Positions 1 to 13,175 of a DNA stretch of 19,803 nt are shown one piece after another. The notes below the pieces were generated by a model. It worked only from the letters and a program-made list of their open reading frames with translations, ran no database searches and had not been told where the DNA came from. The position numbers and the translations under genes were made by a program. This DNA is from JBLHRE01 sp047625765 (GTDB taxonomy: Bacteria > Bacteroidota > Bacteroidia > Flavobacteriales > JBLHRE01): assembly GCA_047625765.1 (NCBI GenBank), contig JBLHRE010000017.1, positions 1-19,803 of the forward strand, written 5' to 3'. Each line of letters opens with the position of its first letter. Positions within the stretch are counted from its first letter, which is position 1.

Positions 1-2294
1 GCTGTAAAATCAACCGACTTATAAGGTGCCGAGAAACTTAAATCCATGACACCATAAGCAGGAATTTCACCAATAATAGCAGAAGAATTTCCTTCTACAG
101 CATTGGTGGCATCAGTAAACTGGGCTGCCGTATAACTATACTGCATCTTAAAAGTGCATTCCTTAAAACTATAACTAATTCCAGACCTTAAGGTAAAAGG
201 AGGCACCAACTCTACATTCTTATTCTCTATAGCCATTTCATTAGAATTGGTATATATGGCATGCAATACAGACCCTGTAGCAAACACACTTAGTTTATGT
301 ATGTCTTTTTTAGGATGAAATAAAGAAAGCACATCAAGCTCTGCAAAAAGCTCTAAACCATAAGATTTAGAATCTGCAATATTGGTACGGTAACGGTAAG
401 TGGTAAATGTAGATAGGTCTGTCATTTGGATTAAACCAATACGGTTTTGATAGGCCAGATAAAACACAGAAACATCATAGGTCAAATAGTTCCCCAATCT
501 GCCTCGTTGTCCTAAATCCAAAGTAATCCCTTTCTCGTCTTGTAAATTAGAATCTATTTTAAACGATGGATTTACAATTCTTAAGTCATTAAAATTAATC
601 GCTCTGTAATTCTGAGAAATATTCCCGTACCATTCTCTGTTGGACCCCGGCTTGTAACTTACACCAATAGCACCCAAGCCAATATTTCTTAGGCTAGAGC
701 GGTCTTCGTAGTTTACGGATTCGTAAATTGTATCACCAACCAAATCAGTATTTACCTCCCTGTACCAACCTGTGGCCTGTGTTTTTATATGTTCCAATCT
801 AAAGCCTGGTGTGATAGACCATCCTCTAGAAAAAGAAATTAAGTTCTCTACAAACAAAGCATGGTTAATACTTGGGAAAGTATAATCAGAACGCTCTAAG
901 TTTTCTGGATTCAAAAATTCGAAATTGCTTTTGTAAGAATCATCAGCCAATCCCTGCTGTCCTATAGTCTTTCCTTGATAGATGCGATATCCACTGGTGA
1001 AAACCATAGCGCGATTCAAAAACTTATAACGCTGTAGGAAACGCAATTCAGCTCCTTTGTTGGCAAATTGGCCGCGAATTAAATCTCGTTCTTCATTCGG
1101 ATCTGCTCTATCAATTCTCCCTAAAAATCCCAAAGATTCTCTGGAAGCATCTAAGGCAAACAAGCGCAAATTAAAAATAGAATTTTCGTTCAGTTTGAAA
1201 TCGGTAATCAATGCAAACAAATTCCATTTAACCTTAAAGAAATTACGTTCTCTAATACTTTGCTGTGCATTCTGGGCAAACATCACATCAGTTAAACCTC
1301 CTGGCTGTTGCGCCACATAGTCCATATGAGTATACTCTACTTTGGTAGACAACCTTGGATTGAATTGATACTTCAAAGATATATACCCTGTTGTTGCTTC
1401 GAATCCCGAATTTTCTCTCCAGCCATCACCTCTTTTGTATTGCAAAAAGCTATAATAGTTCCACTTCCCTTTTGTTCCTCCCACCGAGTTGAAGGTTGAA
1501 TACAGGCCAAAAGAACCAAAGGTGTGATTGCTCTTTACTTCAACAGTACTATCGGGATTCCCTTCTTTCAAAACAAAGTTCAACATCCCTCCAAATTGAG
1601 TCCCATATTGTAAAGAAGATGCTCCTCTCGTTACTTCAATTCGGTCTATGGCTTCTGCTGGAGGGTTGTAATAGCTCTCTGGATAACCTAAGGCATCGGC
1701 AGCAATGTCGTAACCATTTTGTCTCACATTAAAGTTTGATGTCCTGTCGGGGCTCAATCCCCTTGCTCCTATACCCAATTGCAATCCTGCACCATCGCTT
1801 TCCCAAATATTTAGCCCTGCAACCTTTGCATAAATCTCACGGCTATTGTTGGTCGCCAGATTCCCTTGAGTCTCAGAAACCAAAATCACCTCATTCTTCT
1901 TTCCTGCGTAGATCTGAGTTCCTTCTATAGCTCTTAGTCGCGTATAACCATTCGTGCCTTCTCGTTTAGCTTCTAGTTTTATTTCCTGTAATTCCTGTAG
2001 TAGTGGGATTAATTGAAAGGATAAAGGAGCCGTAAATGGAACAGAAATAATGGTATCCAACAAATCGTAGCCCAAATAATAAACTTGGATAGAGTGCTTC
2101 CCTGGTGTGATGAAATTGAAATTGAAATATCCTTTTGCATCCGTCAACACCCATGTATCCTCGTCTAATAATACTTGAGCATCAGAAAGTGGCGTAGCAT
2201 TGTTACCCACCACGTAGCCGAAAAGTTTTTCGGCATCGCCTGCAAAGCAATTTAAGCTAAATGCCAAAATGAATGTGAGTACGCTAAATCTCAT
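1..2294 (-). CDS. FecA-like TonB-dependent outer-membrane receptor (3' end outside window)
   Basis: This is an outer-membrane active-transport receptor, probably for a ferric chelate, driven by TonB-ExbBD. The frame is open for 764 codons from ATG 2294-2292 to base 1, so the end of the barrel is missing. In order there are a signal peptide (residues 1-18, ending CFA), a carboxypeptidase-regulatory-like beta domain (about 24-80), a plug domain (about 125-243) and barrel strands. The plug carries IYAKVAGLNIWE (154-165) and RIEVTRGASSLQYGTQFGG (218-236), the pattern of the FecA/ferric-citrate group. The start codon overlaps the stop of the upstream HTTM gene by one base (TAATG), which implies translational coupling as the last gene of a four-gene operon. 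The substrate cannot be read from the sequence; iron citrate or another siderophore is inferred from the family and from the imelysin neighbour. Confidence 0.9.
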   Translation of the reverse strand, partial: MRFSVLTFILAFSLNCFAGDAEKLFGYVVGNNATPLSDAQVLLDEDTWVLTDAKGYFNFNFITPGKHSIQVYYLGYDLLDTIISVPFTAPLSFQLIPLLQELQEIKLEAKREGTNGYTRLRAIEGTQIYAGKKNEVILVSETQGNLATNNSREIYAKVAGLNIWESDGAGLQLGIGARGLSPDRTSNFNVRQNGYDIAADALGYPESYYNPPAEAIDRIEVTRGASSLQYGTQFGGMLNFVLKEGNPDSTVEVKSNHTFGSFGLYSTFNSVGGTKGKWNYYSFLQYKRGDGWRENSGFEATTGYISLKYQFNPRLSTKVEYTHMDYVAQQPGGLTDVMFAQNAQQSIRERNFFKVKWNLFALITDFKLNENSIFNLRLFALDASRESLGFLGRIDRADPNEERDLIRGQFANKGAELRFLQRYKFLNRAMVFTSGYRIYQGKTIGQQGLADDSYKSNFEFLNPENLERSDYTFPSINHALFVENLISFSRGWSITPGFRLEHIKTQATGWYREVNTDLVGDTIYESVNYEDRSSLRNIGLGAIGVSYKPGSNREWYGNISQNYRAINFNDLRIVNPSFKIDSNLQDEKGITLDLGQRGRLGNYLTYDVSVFYLAYQNRIGLIQMTDLSTFTTYRYRTNIADSKSYGLELFAELDVLSLFHPKKDIHKLSVFATGSVLHAIYTNSNEMAIENKNVELVPPFTLRSGISYSFKECTFKMQYSYTAAQFTDATNAVEGNSSAIIGEIPAYGVMDLSFSAPYKSVDFT

Positions 2295-3631
2295 TAATAA
2301 GGAAGGATCCAATCCTTGTGTTTAAAGCCCCTTTTTTGGGCTGACAAATTTACGTTCTTATCTACGAACAGACGACTATTTTCACCGTTTAATGACACGT
2401 ATACTTCGGCCTTAACTTCTACTAATTTTCCCCCTTCTTTTTCTGCAATTTCTTTTAAATAGTGTGCAAATTCTAAGAGCATATCAGGCTGGGATGCCAT
2501 CATTTTCTCTTGATTTCTAGTTAGGTAATCTCCATTGTAAATCTCCGACCACCCATTGGTATCGTTACCTACAAAGAATGTTGCAGCGCCAGCCTTTTCC
2601 ATCAGCATTACCCGCCACGAAAAACGATAGCCTTCTTCGTTCCAAAATAATTTCCCGGGGTACATTAAATAACGAAATGGAATCAAAAATTGCAATACAA
2701 AGAATCCTATCAACAAGTACTTTAATTTGGAGTGATTTGTTTCAGGTACTGTGCTAATTTTGGGCTGAACGGTTTTAGAAAATAAACCAAAAATCTTCTC
2801 AAACCATTGGGGAGAAAAGAAAACCAAAGTGGCCAAAATCATAACATAAGGAAATACTCCAATCTGAAACAACATAGCTGTCATCACATGAAAAACAATT
2901 ACGGCAATATAGGACCAAGGTCTACTGCGCTTCCAAAACAATAAAAATGGTATACTTAAATCGTAAATAGCCCCAAACCAACTAAAAACATATGCGGTCC
3001 ATTCCTGGCTTAACAAAGAACCTACAATCGGCATTTCGGCATGGGTGGGCAACCAAATTTTTAAAGGTAAAGCCGCAAATAGCCAATCAGAATTTAACTT
3101 TGCAACACCCGCAAAGAAATAAGTGATAGATAATTGAAGGATAAGCACAAAAACCATCCAATAAGGAATAGTTCTTTGTAATAATTTAGGTTTCCTTATG
3201 ACATCCAAACTCCATGCTTTATGAGCAGGTAATAACATCATTAAGAATGCTATTACTGTAATGAAAAAGTAATGGTTCAGGTAATTTGCCTTATCAATCA
3301 ACTCGATATAGGAGAAACTTAGAAAAAACAGAACAGAAGATATTCTGTAGTACAAACCCAACATCATGGCAAAAGCTGCCAATCCACAAACACCAAACAG
3401 CACATACATGCCAGGGTTTCCAAGACTTTGCACCCAAGAAAACCCGTAATAGGTAAAATGAAAATCAGGAGAAATATAGAGTTCTTCAATCCAGCCATAA
3501 GCAGCAAATCGAATCAAACTAAAGATCATTAGGGCTCCGAAAACAATTCTAAACCCTGCTAAACTAGCATTTGAAGTTGGTTTGGATAAGAACTGTTTTA
3601 CGGATATGGAATCAATCCCCATCGTTGTCAT
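2294..3631 (-). CDS. HTTM-domain (vitamin K-dependent carboxylase-like) membrane protein
   Basis: This is a polytopic inner-membrane protein of 445 residues. It resembles the membrane part of vitamin K-dependent gamma-carboxylase: FFAGVAKLNSDWL (172-184) matches the carboxylase segment with the active-site lysine (here K178), LNHYFF (118-123) holds a conserved histidine, and FHVMTAMLFQIGVFPYVM (247-264) matches the following membrane motif. Several hydrophobic segments lie between residues 22 and 272, and a C-terminal soluble part of about 120 residues follows. The activity of bacterial HTTM proteins is mostly unknown; carboxylation or a quinol-linked role is inference. The first ATG (3631) overlaps the imelysin gene by 20 bases, and a second in-frame ATG (3622) would overlap by 11. 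Its stop overlaps the TonB-receptor start by one base, so it is embedded in the receptor operon. Confidence 0.82.
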   Translation of the reverse strand: MTTMGIDSISVKQFLSKPTSNASLAGFRIVFGALMIFSLIRFAAYGWIEELYISPDFHFTYYGFSWVQSLGNPGMYVLFGVCGLAAFAMMLGLYYRISSVLFFLSFSYIELIDKANYLNHYFFITVIAFLMMLLPAHKAWSLDVIRKPKLLQRTIPYWMVFVLILQLSITYFFAGVAKLNSDWLFAALPLKIWLPTHAEMPIVGSLLSQEWTAYVFSWFGAIYDLSIPFLLFWKRSRPWSYIAVIVFHVMTAMLFQIGVFPYVMILATLVFFSPQWFEKIFGLFSKTVQPKISTVPETNHSKLKYLLIGFFVLQFLIPFRYLMYPGKLFWNEEGYRFSWRVMLMEKAGAATFFVGNDTNGWSEIYNGDYLTRNQEKMMASQPDMLLEFAHYLKEIAEKEGGKLVEVKAEVYVSLNGENSRLFVDKNVNLSAQKRGFKHKDWILPY

Positions 3632-4685
3632 TATAAGTAATTAGCACACCCAATCTCGATGGCATGTCTACTTTAATCAAGACCACCAATTTCTTCATTT
3701 CAAGATATAAAGCCTCCAATTGTTCAGGAGCCGAATCTACCAACACATCAATAGGACTTTGCAAATCAGAAGCTAAATCCAATACCGTTTCGAACTGTGT
3801 TTGAATTTTATTATCAAGATCACTTCCGCTTGGAACTTCCAGCACCAATTCTTCCAATCCAGAACCATTGCCCGCTTGCTCGTAACCCAAATACATTTGG
3901 TGCAAATTCTGTAGGTTCTTATACAGTAAGGCATGACTTTGTTTGCTAAACTTCCCTTCAACTTTTTCTGGTAATGGAATGTCTGCCGAAAATTTACCTA
4001 AAGGAATTCCTACCCTTGCGCGAGCACACAACTCAAAAGTAAAAACAAAATTGTTAACAACATCAGATACGGGTCCATTTGCCGCAAATGCAGAATTAGA
4101 GGCATAGCTCCCCAACCATTCTACACCTTCAATTTGAGCCAAAAATAAGTTCAATTCTGAAGTTAATGCCAATAGATAAGCCTCGTATTTTGATTCCGTA
4201 TTTAATCGATTCAGGATTTCAGCAGAACTACCGGCAAACAATAAATAATCTAAAGCCGGTAATCCTTGGCTCGCAAAATGCGATACCGCGTCAAAATTAT
4301 AATTTTCGCTTTCAACAAAACCTTCTACAGATACAGTGTCAGTAGGGAAAGTGTTCAGTTTAGAACGCATCGCTAAATTTTCTGCAATACCAATTTGAAA
4401 AGATTCTGCTTCTTGGTATATCAGATAGGTAGTATTGAATTCATTCTTTAATGAATCCAATACAGACAATGACCACGTTCCATTTTGACTATTAGCGATG
4501 CTTTTAATCTTCACTATTCCATCCTTTATTGATGCAATTCGATCAGCCCCGACAGTACTGTAATTAGCAGACCACTTCTCGAAATCGAAATTTGAAAAAG
4601 GAGAATTTGTACTATTTAATTTATCTCCACACGAAGAAAAACCAATAGCAACTACTAAAACCAAGAAGATAGAATATAAGCGCAT
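3612..4685 (-). CDS. imelysin-family (peptidase M75-like) lipoprotein
   Basis: This is a predicted lipoprotein of 357 residues with lipobox GFSSC and lipidation at C19. The body is mainly alpha-helical and resembles the imelysin-like proteins of Bacteroidota, with GLPALDYLLF (141-150) and RVGIPLG (224-230) as family landmarks. Imelysins are periplasmic or surface proteins often induced by iron limitation; a peptidase activity was claimed for the founder but is not general. Here the GxHxxE motif of classical members is replaced by GLPALD, with no histidine, so metal binding through that motif looks lost. The gene follows the DUF4856 gene after 19 bases and overlaps the HTTM gene. A likely role is accessory metal capture on the periplasmic side of the adjacent TonB receptor; this is inference from context. 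Confidence 0.8.
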   Translation of the reverse strand: MRLYSIFLVLVVAIGFSSCGDKLNSTNSPFSNFDFEKWSANYSTVGADRIASIKDGIVKIKSIANSQNGTWSLSVLDSLKNEFNTTYLIYQEAESFQIGIAENLAMRSKLNTFPTDTVSVEGFVESENYNFDAVSHFASQGLPALDYLLFAGSSAEILNRLNTESKYEAYLLALTSELNLFLAQIEGVEWLGSYASNSAFAANGPVSDVVNNFVFTFELCARARVGIPLGKFSADIPLPEKVEGKFSKQSHALLYKNLQNLHQMYLGYEQAGNGSGLEELVLEVPSGSDLDNKIQTQFETVLDLASDLQSPIDVLVDSAPEQLEALYLEMKKLVVLIKVDMPSRLGVLITYNDNDGD

Positions 4686-4704
4686 AGCACTAACTATTTA
4701 TTAA

Positions 4705-5787
4705 TTACAGGGAATTAGCCACTGCAGTTTCAATTCCTAAACCTGTTGCTAATGTTTCCTTAATAACATCCATGTCATTAATAGAAATATCATACAAACT
4801 TTCTCCAAACAATGCCAACATCGTGTCAATTTGACTCGTTGTAAAACTTCTTTCTACATTAAATTTCAAAGAATAAACAAAAGCATAGGCTTCAGATAAA
4901 GCGTGATTTCTTAATGCTACATCAGCAATATTAGATCTTGCACTGTTTACATAATGAATAGCAGAAGCACCAATTACCAATTCATAATTAGAACGTACTT
5001 GCGCAATTGCAACATCTCTTTCGTCTGTATTGCCCTTATCAATAGCAAAACGACCTTCAATAAATGCATTCCCCAATTTGCTGTTGGTATTTAACATACC
5101 GTCTCTTCCATTACAGTACTTGGCGTGAAACCTTAAATCAGTAATTTCCTGTGGGAAAGAGTTATTTGCTCCCAAGTAACCAAAACCTTCATCCCAATGG
5201 TGTTGCATTGCAGTACCTTTATCTTCAACAACCGTGGTATTGTCAACATTCATTTTATCATCTCCTAAATAAACAGAAGTCGTTTGATAATAAAGTACAG
5301 CTCCCATTATCCCCTTCTCTATCAGCTGGGTGTATTCATATCCATTCGCAGCAAATAGATAGTTCTTACTTGGATTAGTAGTGGAAGAAATTACACCAGC
5401 AACACCATTTGATCCCTCGGATAAAGAAGTGCTTGAAGTTACTAATGAATCAATCCAAGATTCAATTGTGGCAACTTCAGAAGCAATACATTTATTTCGA
5501 AGTTGTTTGGTGGTACCGTTTAAGTCTGCATCTTGAAATGGACTATTTGCATTCGAAAACATGTCCGATAATTGCTGATGATTTAAAGTCGTTCCAGAAG
5601 TATTAGCCGTTTTCATATAAGTAGAAAACTCTTCTAGCATATCAAGTCTTGTAACTTGGCCAGAATAATCTACATTATCAAAATTATAAGAGTTTGGAGC
5701 TTCAGGAGTTATCTCTGCCTCTTTAGAAGAGTCGCAGGCCACCAATCCAGTAAGTGCGATTGTGGACAAAATTAAATGGAGTTTCAT
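4705..5787 (-). CDS. DUF4856-family lipoprotein, first gene of the receptor operon
   Basis: This is a predicted lipoprotein of 360 residues with lipobox GLVAC and lipidation at C18, followed by a short acidic linker. The start of the mature domain, YNFDNVDYSGQVTRLDMLEE (34-53), and the QHHWDEGFGYLG segment (195-206) are characteristic of DUF4856, a Bacteroidota family often found beside imelysins. The HHWDE cluster could be a metal site resembling the imelysin GxHxxE motif, which its operon partner lacks. Function is not established; metal or iron handling is inferred from the operon. The ATG at 5787 lies about 37 bases downstream of a clear -7 box and there is no Shine-Dalgarno sequence, as is usual in this phylum. 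Confidence 0.78.
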   Translation of the reverse strand: MKLHLILSTIALTGLVACDSSKEAEITPEAPNSYNFDNVDYSGQVTRLDMLEEFSTYMKTANTSGTTLNHQQLSDMFSNANSPFQDADLNGTTKQLRNKCIASEVATIESWIDSLVTSSTSLSEGSNGVAGVISSTTNPSKNYLFAANGYEYTQLIEKGIMGAVLYYQTTSVYLGDDKMNVDNTTVVEDKGTAMQHHWDEGFGYLGANNSFPQEITDLRFHAKYCNGRDGMLNTNSKLGNAFIEGRFAIDKGNTDERDVAIAQVRSNYELVIGASAIHYVNSARSNIADVALRNHALSEAYAFVYSLKFNVERSFTTSQIDTMLALFGESLYDISINDMDVIKETLATGLGIETAVANSL

Positions 5788-5823
5788 ATGTTTGATTGTT
5801 TAGAGTAATTATAAATAACTTCG

Positions 5824-5854
5824 CAAATGTAACCTTATTTAGATTTATTCCAAA
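5824..5854 (-). promoter_or_regulatory. Bacteroidota-type promoter for the DUF4856-imelysin-HTTM-TonB operon
   Basis: Read on the minus strand, TTTG (5854-5851) is followed after exactly 19 bases by TACATTTG (5831-5824). This fits the -33/-7 consensus of the primary sigma factor of Bacteroidota. Transcription would start near 5817 and give a leader of roughly 30 bases. No obvious Fur-like dyad was recognised by eye. Confidence 0.7.
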
Positions 5855-5869
5855 TAAAAATAGCGGTGA

Positions 5870-6502
5870 TTATCTAAAAATATATCTAGCACCAAACAAC
5901 AGACTAAACTGGTAATTATAGGTAATTAAAGAAACCTCAGAACCAATTAGGTACGAGGGGTTAAACTGAAATTTAGGTTCTAAAAACAAACGAAATTTCC
6001 TCTGGTATAGGGGGTAGAATCTAGTCCCTGCAGCAAAGTAACTAATATGAATAGCAAGAGGATCATCAGGTATTTTAACCATATTTAAACCTGTAGAAGC
6101 AACAATTCCTAACCTATTGGACTCAGAAATAGAATACCAAAACCACGGTCCTACTTCAAAATGATTTGCAGTCGTGAAGGGTTCAATGTTGGAATTGTAC
6201 TGAGTTAAAACCGCCAATGAATTACGATAAAATTGCAGTTGCATTCCCCATTCAAATTTACGTTTGGCTGTTTTTCCAATAGTTATAGCCCAACCATATC
6301 TCTGCTGCCTAAGCGTACTATCAATATTTGGATCCAACCATTGTTGCATTCCAACGAAGCCTGCTTCAAAAAACAAATCAGAACTTCCTAATTGAATAGA
6401 GCTACCAATATTTTTTCCAAAAGCATCACAATCTTCCTGGCCAAAAACCGAAAGGTTCAAAAGCAAGACAATGCACACAACAAATGTAAAGATTAACCGC
6501 AC
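5870..6502 (-). CDS. small outer-membrane beta-barrel protein of unknown function (GTG start)
   Basis: The product has 210 residues. It has a signal peptide (about 1-21, ending VFGQ), then alternating amphipathic segments rich in aromatic residues, and ends in YIFR, all consistent with a small outer-membrane barrel of 8-10 strands. I do not recognise a named family. The frame has no ATG at its 5' end: upstream of GTG 6502 the only other codons before a TGA stop are non-start codons, so GTG is the only plausible start. It begins 29 bases after the chrA stop on the same strand, so the two are probably co-transcribed, but a functional link to chromate or anion transport is not shown. Confidence 0.6.
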   Translation of the reverse strand: MRLIFTFVVCIVLLLNLSVFGQEDCDAFGKNIGSSIQLGSSDLFFEAGFVGMQQWLDPNIDSTLRQQRYGWAITIGKTAKRKFEWGMQLQFYRNSLAVLTQYNSNIEPFTTANHFEVGPWFWYSISESNRLGIVASTGLNMVKIPDDPLAIHISYFAAGTRFYPLYQRKFRLFLEPKFQFNPSYLIGSEVSLITYNYQFSLLFGARYIFR

Positions 6503-6531
6503 AGTTACTAAACTTCAATAAGCATCCTTTA

Positions 6532-7608
6532 TTATAGAAAGAAGTGTATTCCTACACCTAACAAACCAAGAATTAAGACCAGCGGTATCGCACTTATTCT
6601 AAAACGGAAAAACAAAACAGCAGCTATAATAACCAAACCGTATTGTAGCATATCCAATTCAAGTAATAAATGAATTACAGCAGCAGCCATAATTCCCAAA
6701 GTACCAGCATTAAGTCCGGCAATAAAAGTCTTCAAATTTTTAGACTTTCGCATCAATTCCATTAAAGGTCGCATCAACCAAATAAGCACAAAAGAAGGTA
6801 AGAATATCCCCAAAGTGGCAAGTATTGCACCCTCCCATCCAGATAAAATATAACCTACAAAAGTAGATGTACTTAAAACAGGGCCAGGAGTAAACTGTCC
6901 AATAGCAATAGAATCTAATAACTGCTGACTAGTCAGCCAGCCCCGGTTAGTAACCAATTCGTCCTCCAAATATGCTATCAAAACATAACCAGAGCCATAC
7001 AAAATGGAACCAATTTTTAAGAATATCAAAAACAGCTTAGTATTTGAAAACCCTATTAATCCAGCGCTAACAGAAAACAATCTATCCCTTAAACCCCAAA
7101 TAAGAGCAACTAAACCAGCACCTATTACCAACAGAACATCTGATACTCCATAAACCGACAAGCCCAAACAACCCAAACCGACAATCCGATAAAACCAATT
7201 CTGATCAAGTTTGCCGTATATCTTCTTCAATGCTCCTGAAATAACAATAATTACCCCTGGAGCAATTCCTAAAAAAATACTTTGTAATACCGGAAGCATA
7301 CCATATTCATGATATACAAATGCTAATAAAAGCGTTATTCCAGTTGCAGGTAAGAGAAATCCTAATCCCGCAGCAAACAAACCCAAAACTCCTGCTCGCG
7401 TGTAACCACAATGCATTACCATCTCTGTTGAGTTAGGCCCAGGAATCAAATTGGTTAAACCAACCAAATCAATAAACTCTTTCGAGTCCATCCACTTACG
7501 CTTATCTACAATTTCATCTTGCATCAAGGCAATATGAGCTGCTGGTCCACCAAATGCAACACAGCCCATTCTAAAAAACACTAAAAAGACTTCAAATACT
7601 ATTTTCAT
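6532..7608 (-). CDS. chrA: ChrA-family (CHR superfamily) chromate/anion transporter
   Basis: This is an inner-membrane transporter of 358 residues with two homologous CHR halves. Half one has FGGPAAHIA (19-27) and LIPGPNSTE (54-62). Half two has YGSGYVL (204-210) and GQFTPGPV (237-244). These are the signature motifs of the long, two-domain chromate transporters, which expel chromate in characterised members; the natural substrate here may be another oxyanion. Ten or more hydrophobic segments fill the protein. I chose ATG 7608, preceded by GGAA seven bases upstream, over a TTG one codon earlier. The small barrel gene follows after 29 bases. Confidence 0.88.
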   Translation of the reverse strand: MKIVFEVFLVFFRMGCVAFGGPAAHIALMQDEIVDKRKWMDSKEFIDLVGLTNLIPGPNSTEMVMHCGYTRAGVLGLFAAGLGFLLPATGITLLLAFVYHEYGMLPVLQSIFLGIAPGVIIVISGALKKIYGKLDQNWFYRIVGLGCLGLSVYGVSDVLLVIGAGLVALIWGLRDRLFSVSAGLIGFSNTKLFLIFLKIGSILYGSGYVLIAYLEDELVTNRGWLTSQQLLDSIAIGQFTPGPVLSTSTFVGYILSGWEGAILATLGIFLPSFVLIWLMRPLMELMRKSKNLKTFIAGLNAGTLGIMAAAVIHLLLELDMLQYGLVIIAAVLFFRFRISAIPLVLILGLLGVGIHFFL

Positions 7609-7648
7609 CAAATTCCAATTGTAAAATGTTTAATGATTTTTAAGCCTA

Positions 7649-7680
7649 CAAACATAACTAAGACTTTGCATATTTACACA
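7649..7680 (-). promoter_or_regulatory. probable chrA promoter
   Basis: On the minus strand TATGTTTG (7656-7649) matches the -7 consensus TAnnTTTG. The -33 region is weaker, TGTG (7680-7677) at a spacing of 20. It lies about 41 bases upstream of the chrA ATG and downstream of the rRNA terminator, so chrA would have its own transcription start. Confidence 0.45.
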
Positions 7681-7731
7681 GAGCATTGAATACATAACAA
7701 TCAAATAGTATTACTAATTAAAAAAATCGAT

Positions 7732-7772
7732 GGACAAAAAAAATCCCGATCTAAATAAATAGATCGGGATTC
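7732..7772 (-). terminator. rho-independent terminator of the rRNA operon
   Basis: AATCCCGATCT (7742-7752) pairs with AGATCGGGATT (7761-7771), with one further A-T pair at the loop. On the minus strand the hairpin is followed by a run of eight T residues. It lies 10 bases past the 5S rRNA 3' end, exactly where the rRNA operon should end. Confidence 0.9.
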
Positions 7773-7780
7773 TTAAAAAA

Positions 7781-7890
<110 letters not shown>

Positions 7891-7921
7891 GCTGTTATTC
7901 CACTAAAGGGAAAAATATTTT

Positions 7922-10885
<2,964 letters not shown>

Positions 10886-11018
10886 CAATGAACGTGCGTC
10901 CTAATGGACTCGTACAGATTTCGGAATTGAACCGATAATTTTATACCAAAGCGCATAAAATATAGCCCCAACGGCTATCTGTTTTGTTTTATTTTTCTGC
11001 TTTATCTTTTAGAATAAG

Positions 11019-11092
11019 TGGAGAATATCGGAGTCGAACCGATGACCTCCTGCGTGCAAGGCAGGCGCTCTAGCCAGCTGAGCTAATCCCCC
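11019..11092 (-). tRNA. tRNA-Ala (anticodon TGC)
   Basis: A 74-nt cloverleaf starts with GGGGGAT and has GCTCAGCTGG in the D arm, anticodon loop TTGCACG with TGC, T arm GGTTCGACTCC, an acceptor 3' strand ATTCTCC and discriminator A. No CCA is encoded. It is the second tRNA of the 16S-23S spacer. Confidence 0.96.
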
Positions 11093-11160
11093 ATAGTATT
11101 TACATAGCATGGTGTATTATTCTCATCTATGCCATACACTCGCATCCCTGCCGAGTTTTG

Positions 11161-11234
11161 TAGTCTCGGGCAGGCTCGAACTGCCGACCTCTACATTATC
11201 AGTGTAGCGCTCTAACCAGCTGAGCTACGAGACT
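11161..11234 (-). tRNA. tRNA-Ile (anticodon GAT)
   Basis: A 74-nt cloverleaf has acceptor AGTCTCG paired with CGAGACT, anticodon region ACTGATAATG with GAT, T arm AGTTCGAGCC and discriminator A. No CCA is encoded. It is the first tRNA of the 16S-23S spacer, 68 bases upstream of tRNA-Ala, which is the standard spacer arrangement. Confidence 0.96.
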
Positions 11235-11239
11235 TCGCA

Positions 11240-12914
<1,675 letters not shown>

Positions 12915-12919
<5 letters not shown>

Positions 12920-12926
12920 AAAGAAC
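12915..12926 (-). promoter_or_regulatory. boxA-like antitermination element in the rRNA leader
   Basis: GTTCTTTGAAAA (minus strand) resembles the rRNA leader boxA that recruits NusB/S10 and related factors. It lies about 90 bases before 16S, just outside the 16S processing stem. Degenerate versions, AGTTCTTAAAA, end each of the two upstream tandem units. Confidence 0.5.
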
Positions 12927-12964
12927 TAACTTTTTTCTATCTAAATTCCCCTCGTAAGGGGCGG

Positions 12965-12997
12965 CAAATATACAACAGTTTTTATTTCTAAAACAAA
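12965..12997 (-). promoter_or_regulatory. rRNA promoter P1 (closest to 16S)
   Basis: On the minus strand TTTG (12997-12994) is followed after 21 bases by TATATTTG (12972-12965). Next comes CCGCCCC, a GC-rich discriminator typical of stringently controlled promoters. The discriminator forms one arm of the dyad CCCCT-TACG-AGGGG (12961-12948). Confidence 0.7.
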
Positions 12998-13069
12998 CAA
13001 AAATTTAAAAAATTTTTGACCCCGTATTCCACCATTTTAAGAACTAATCTATACCCGTTTTAGGGTCGG

Positions 13070-13102
13070 CAAACATACAATAGTTTCTCCGAAGAAAACA
13101 AA
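13070..13102 (-). promoter_or_regulatory. rRNA promoter P2
   Basis: On the minus strand TTTG (13102-13099) is followed after 21 bases by TATGTTTG (13077-13070) and then CCGACCC. The discriminator ACCC (13066-13063) pairs with GGGT (13056-13053). An AT-rich UP-like sequence precedes the -33 box. Confidence 0.7.
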
Positions 13103-13175
13103 CAAAAATTTAATTAATTTTTGACCCCGTATCTCACCATTTTAAGAACTAATAATTACCCGTTTTAAGGGTCGG

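Noticed and set aside
1057..1930. Several plus-strand open frames of 60-90 codons
   Set aside because: They are shadows of the TonB-dependent receptor, whose minus-strand frame is open through the whole interval.
6481..6488. TACATTTG on the minus strand, a perfect -7 box match
   Set aside because: It lies inside the signal-peptide codons of the small barrel gene, with no -33 box at the right spacing and no gene starting just downstream.
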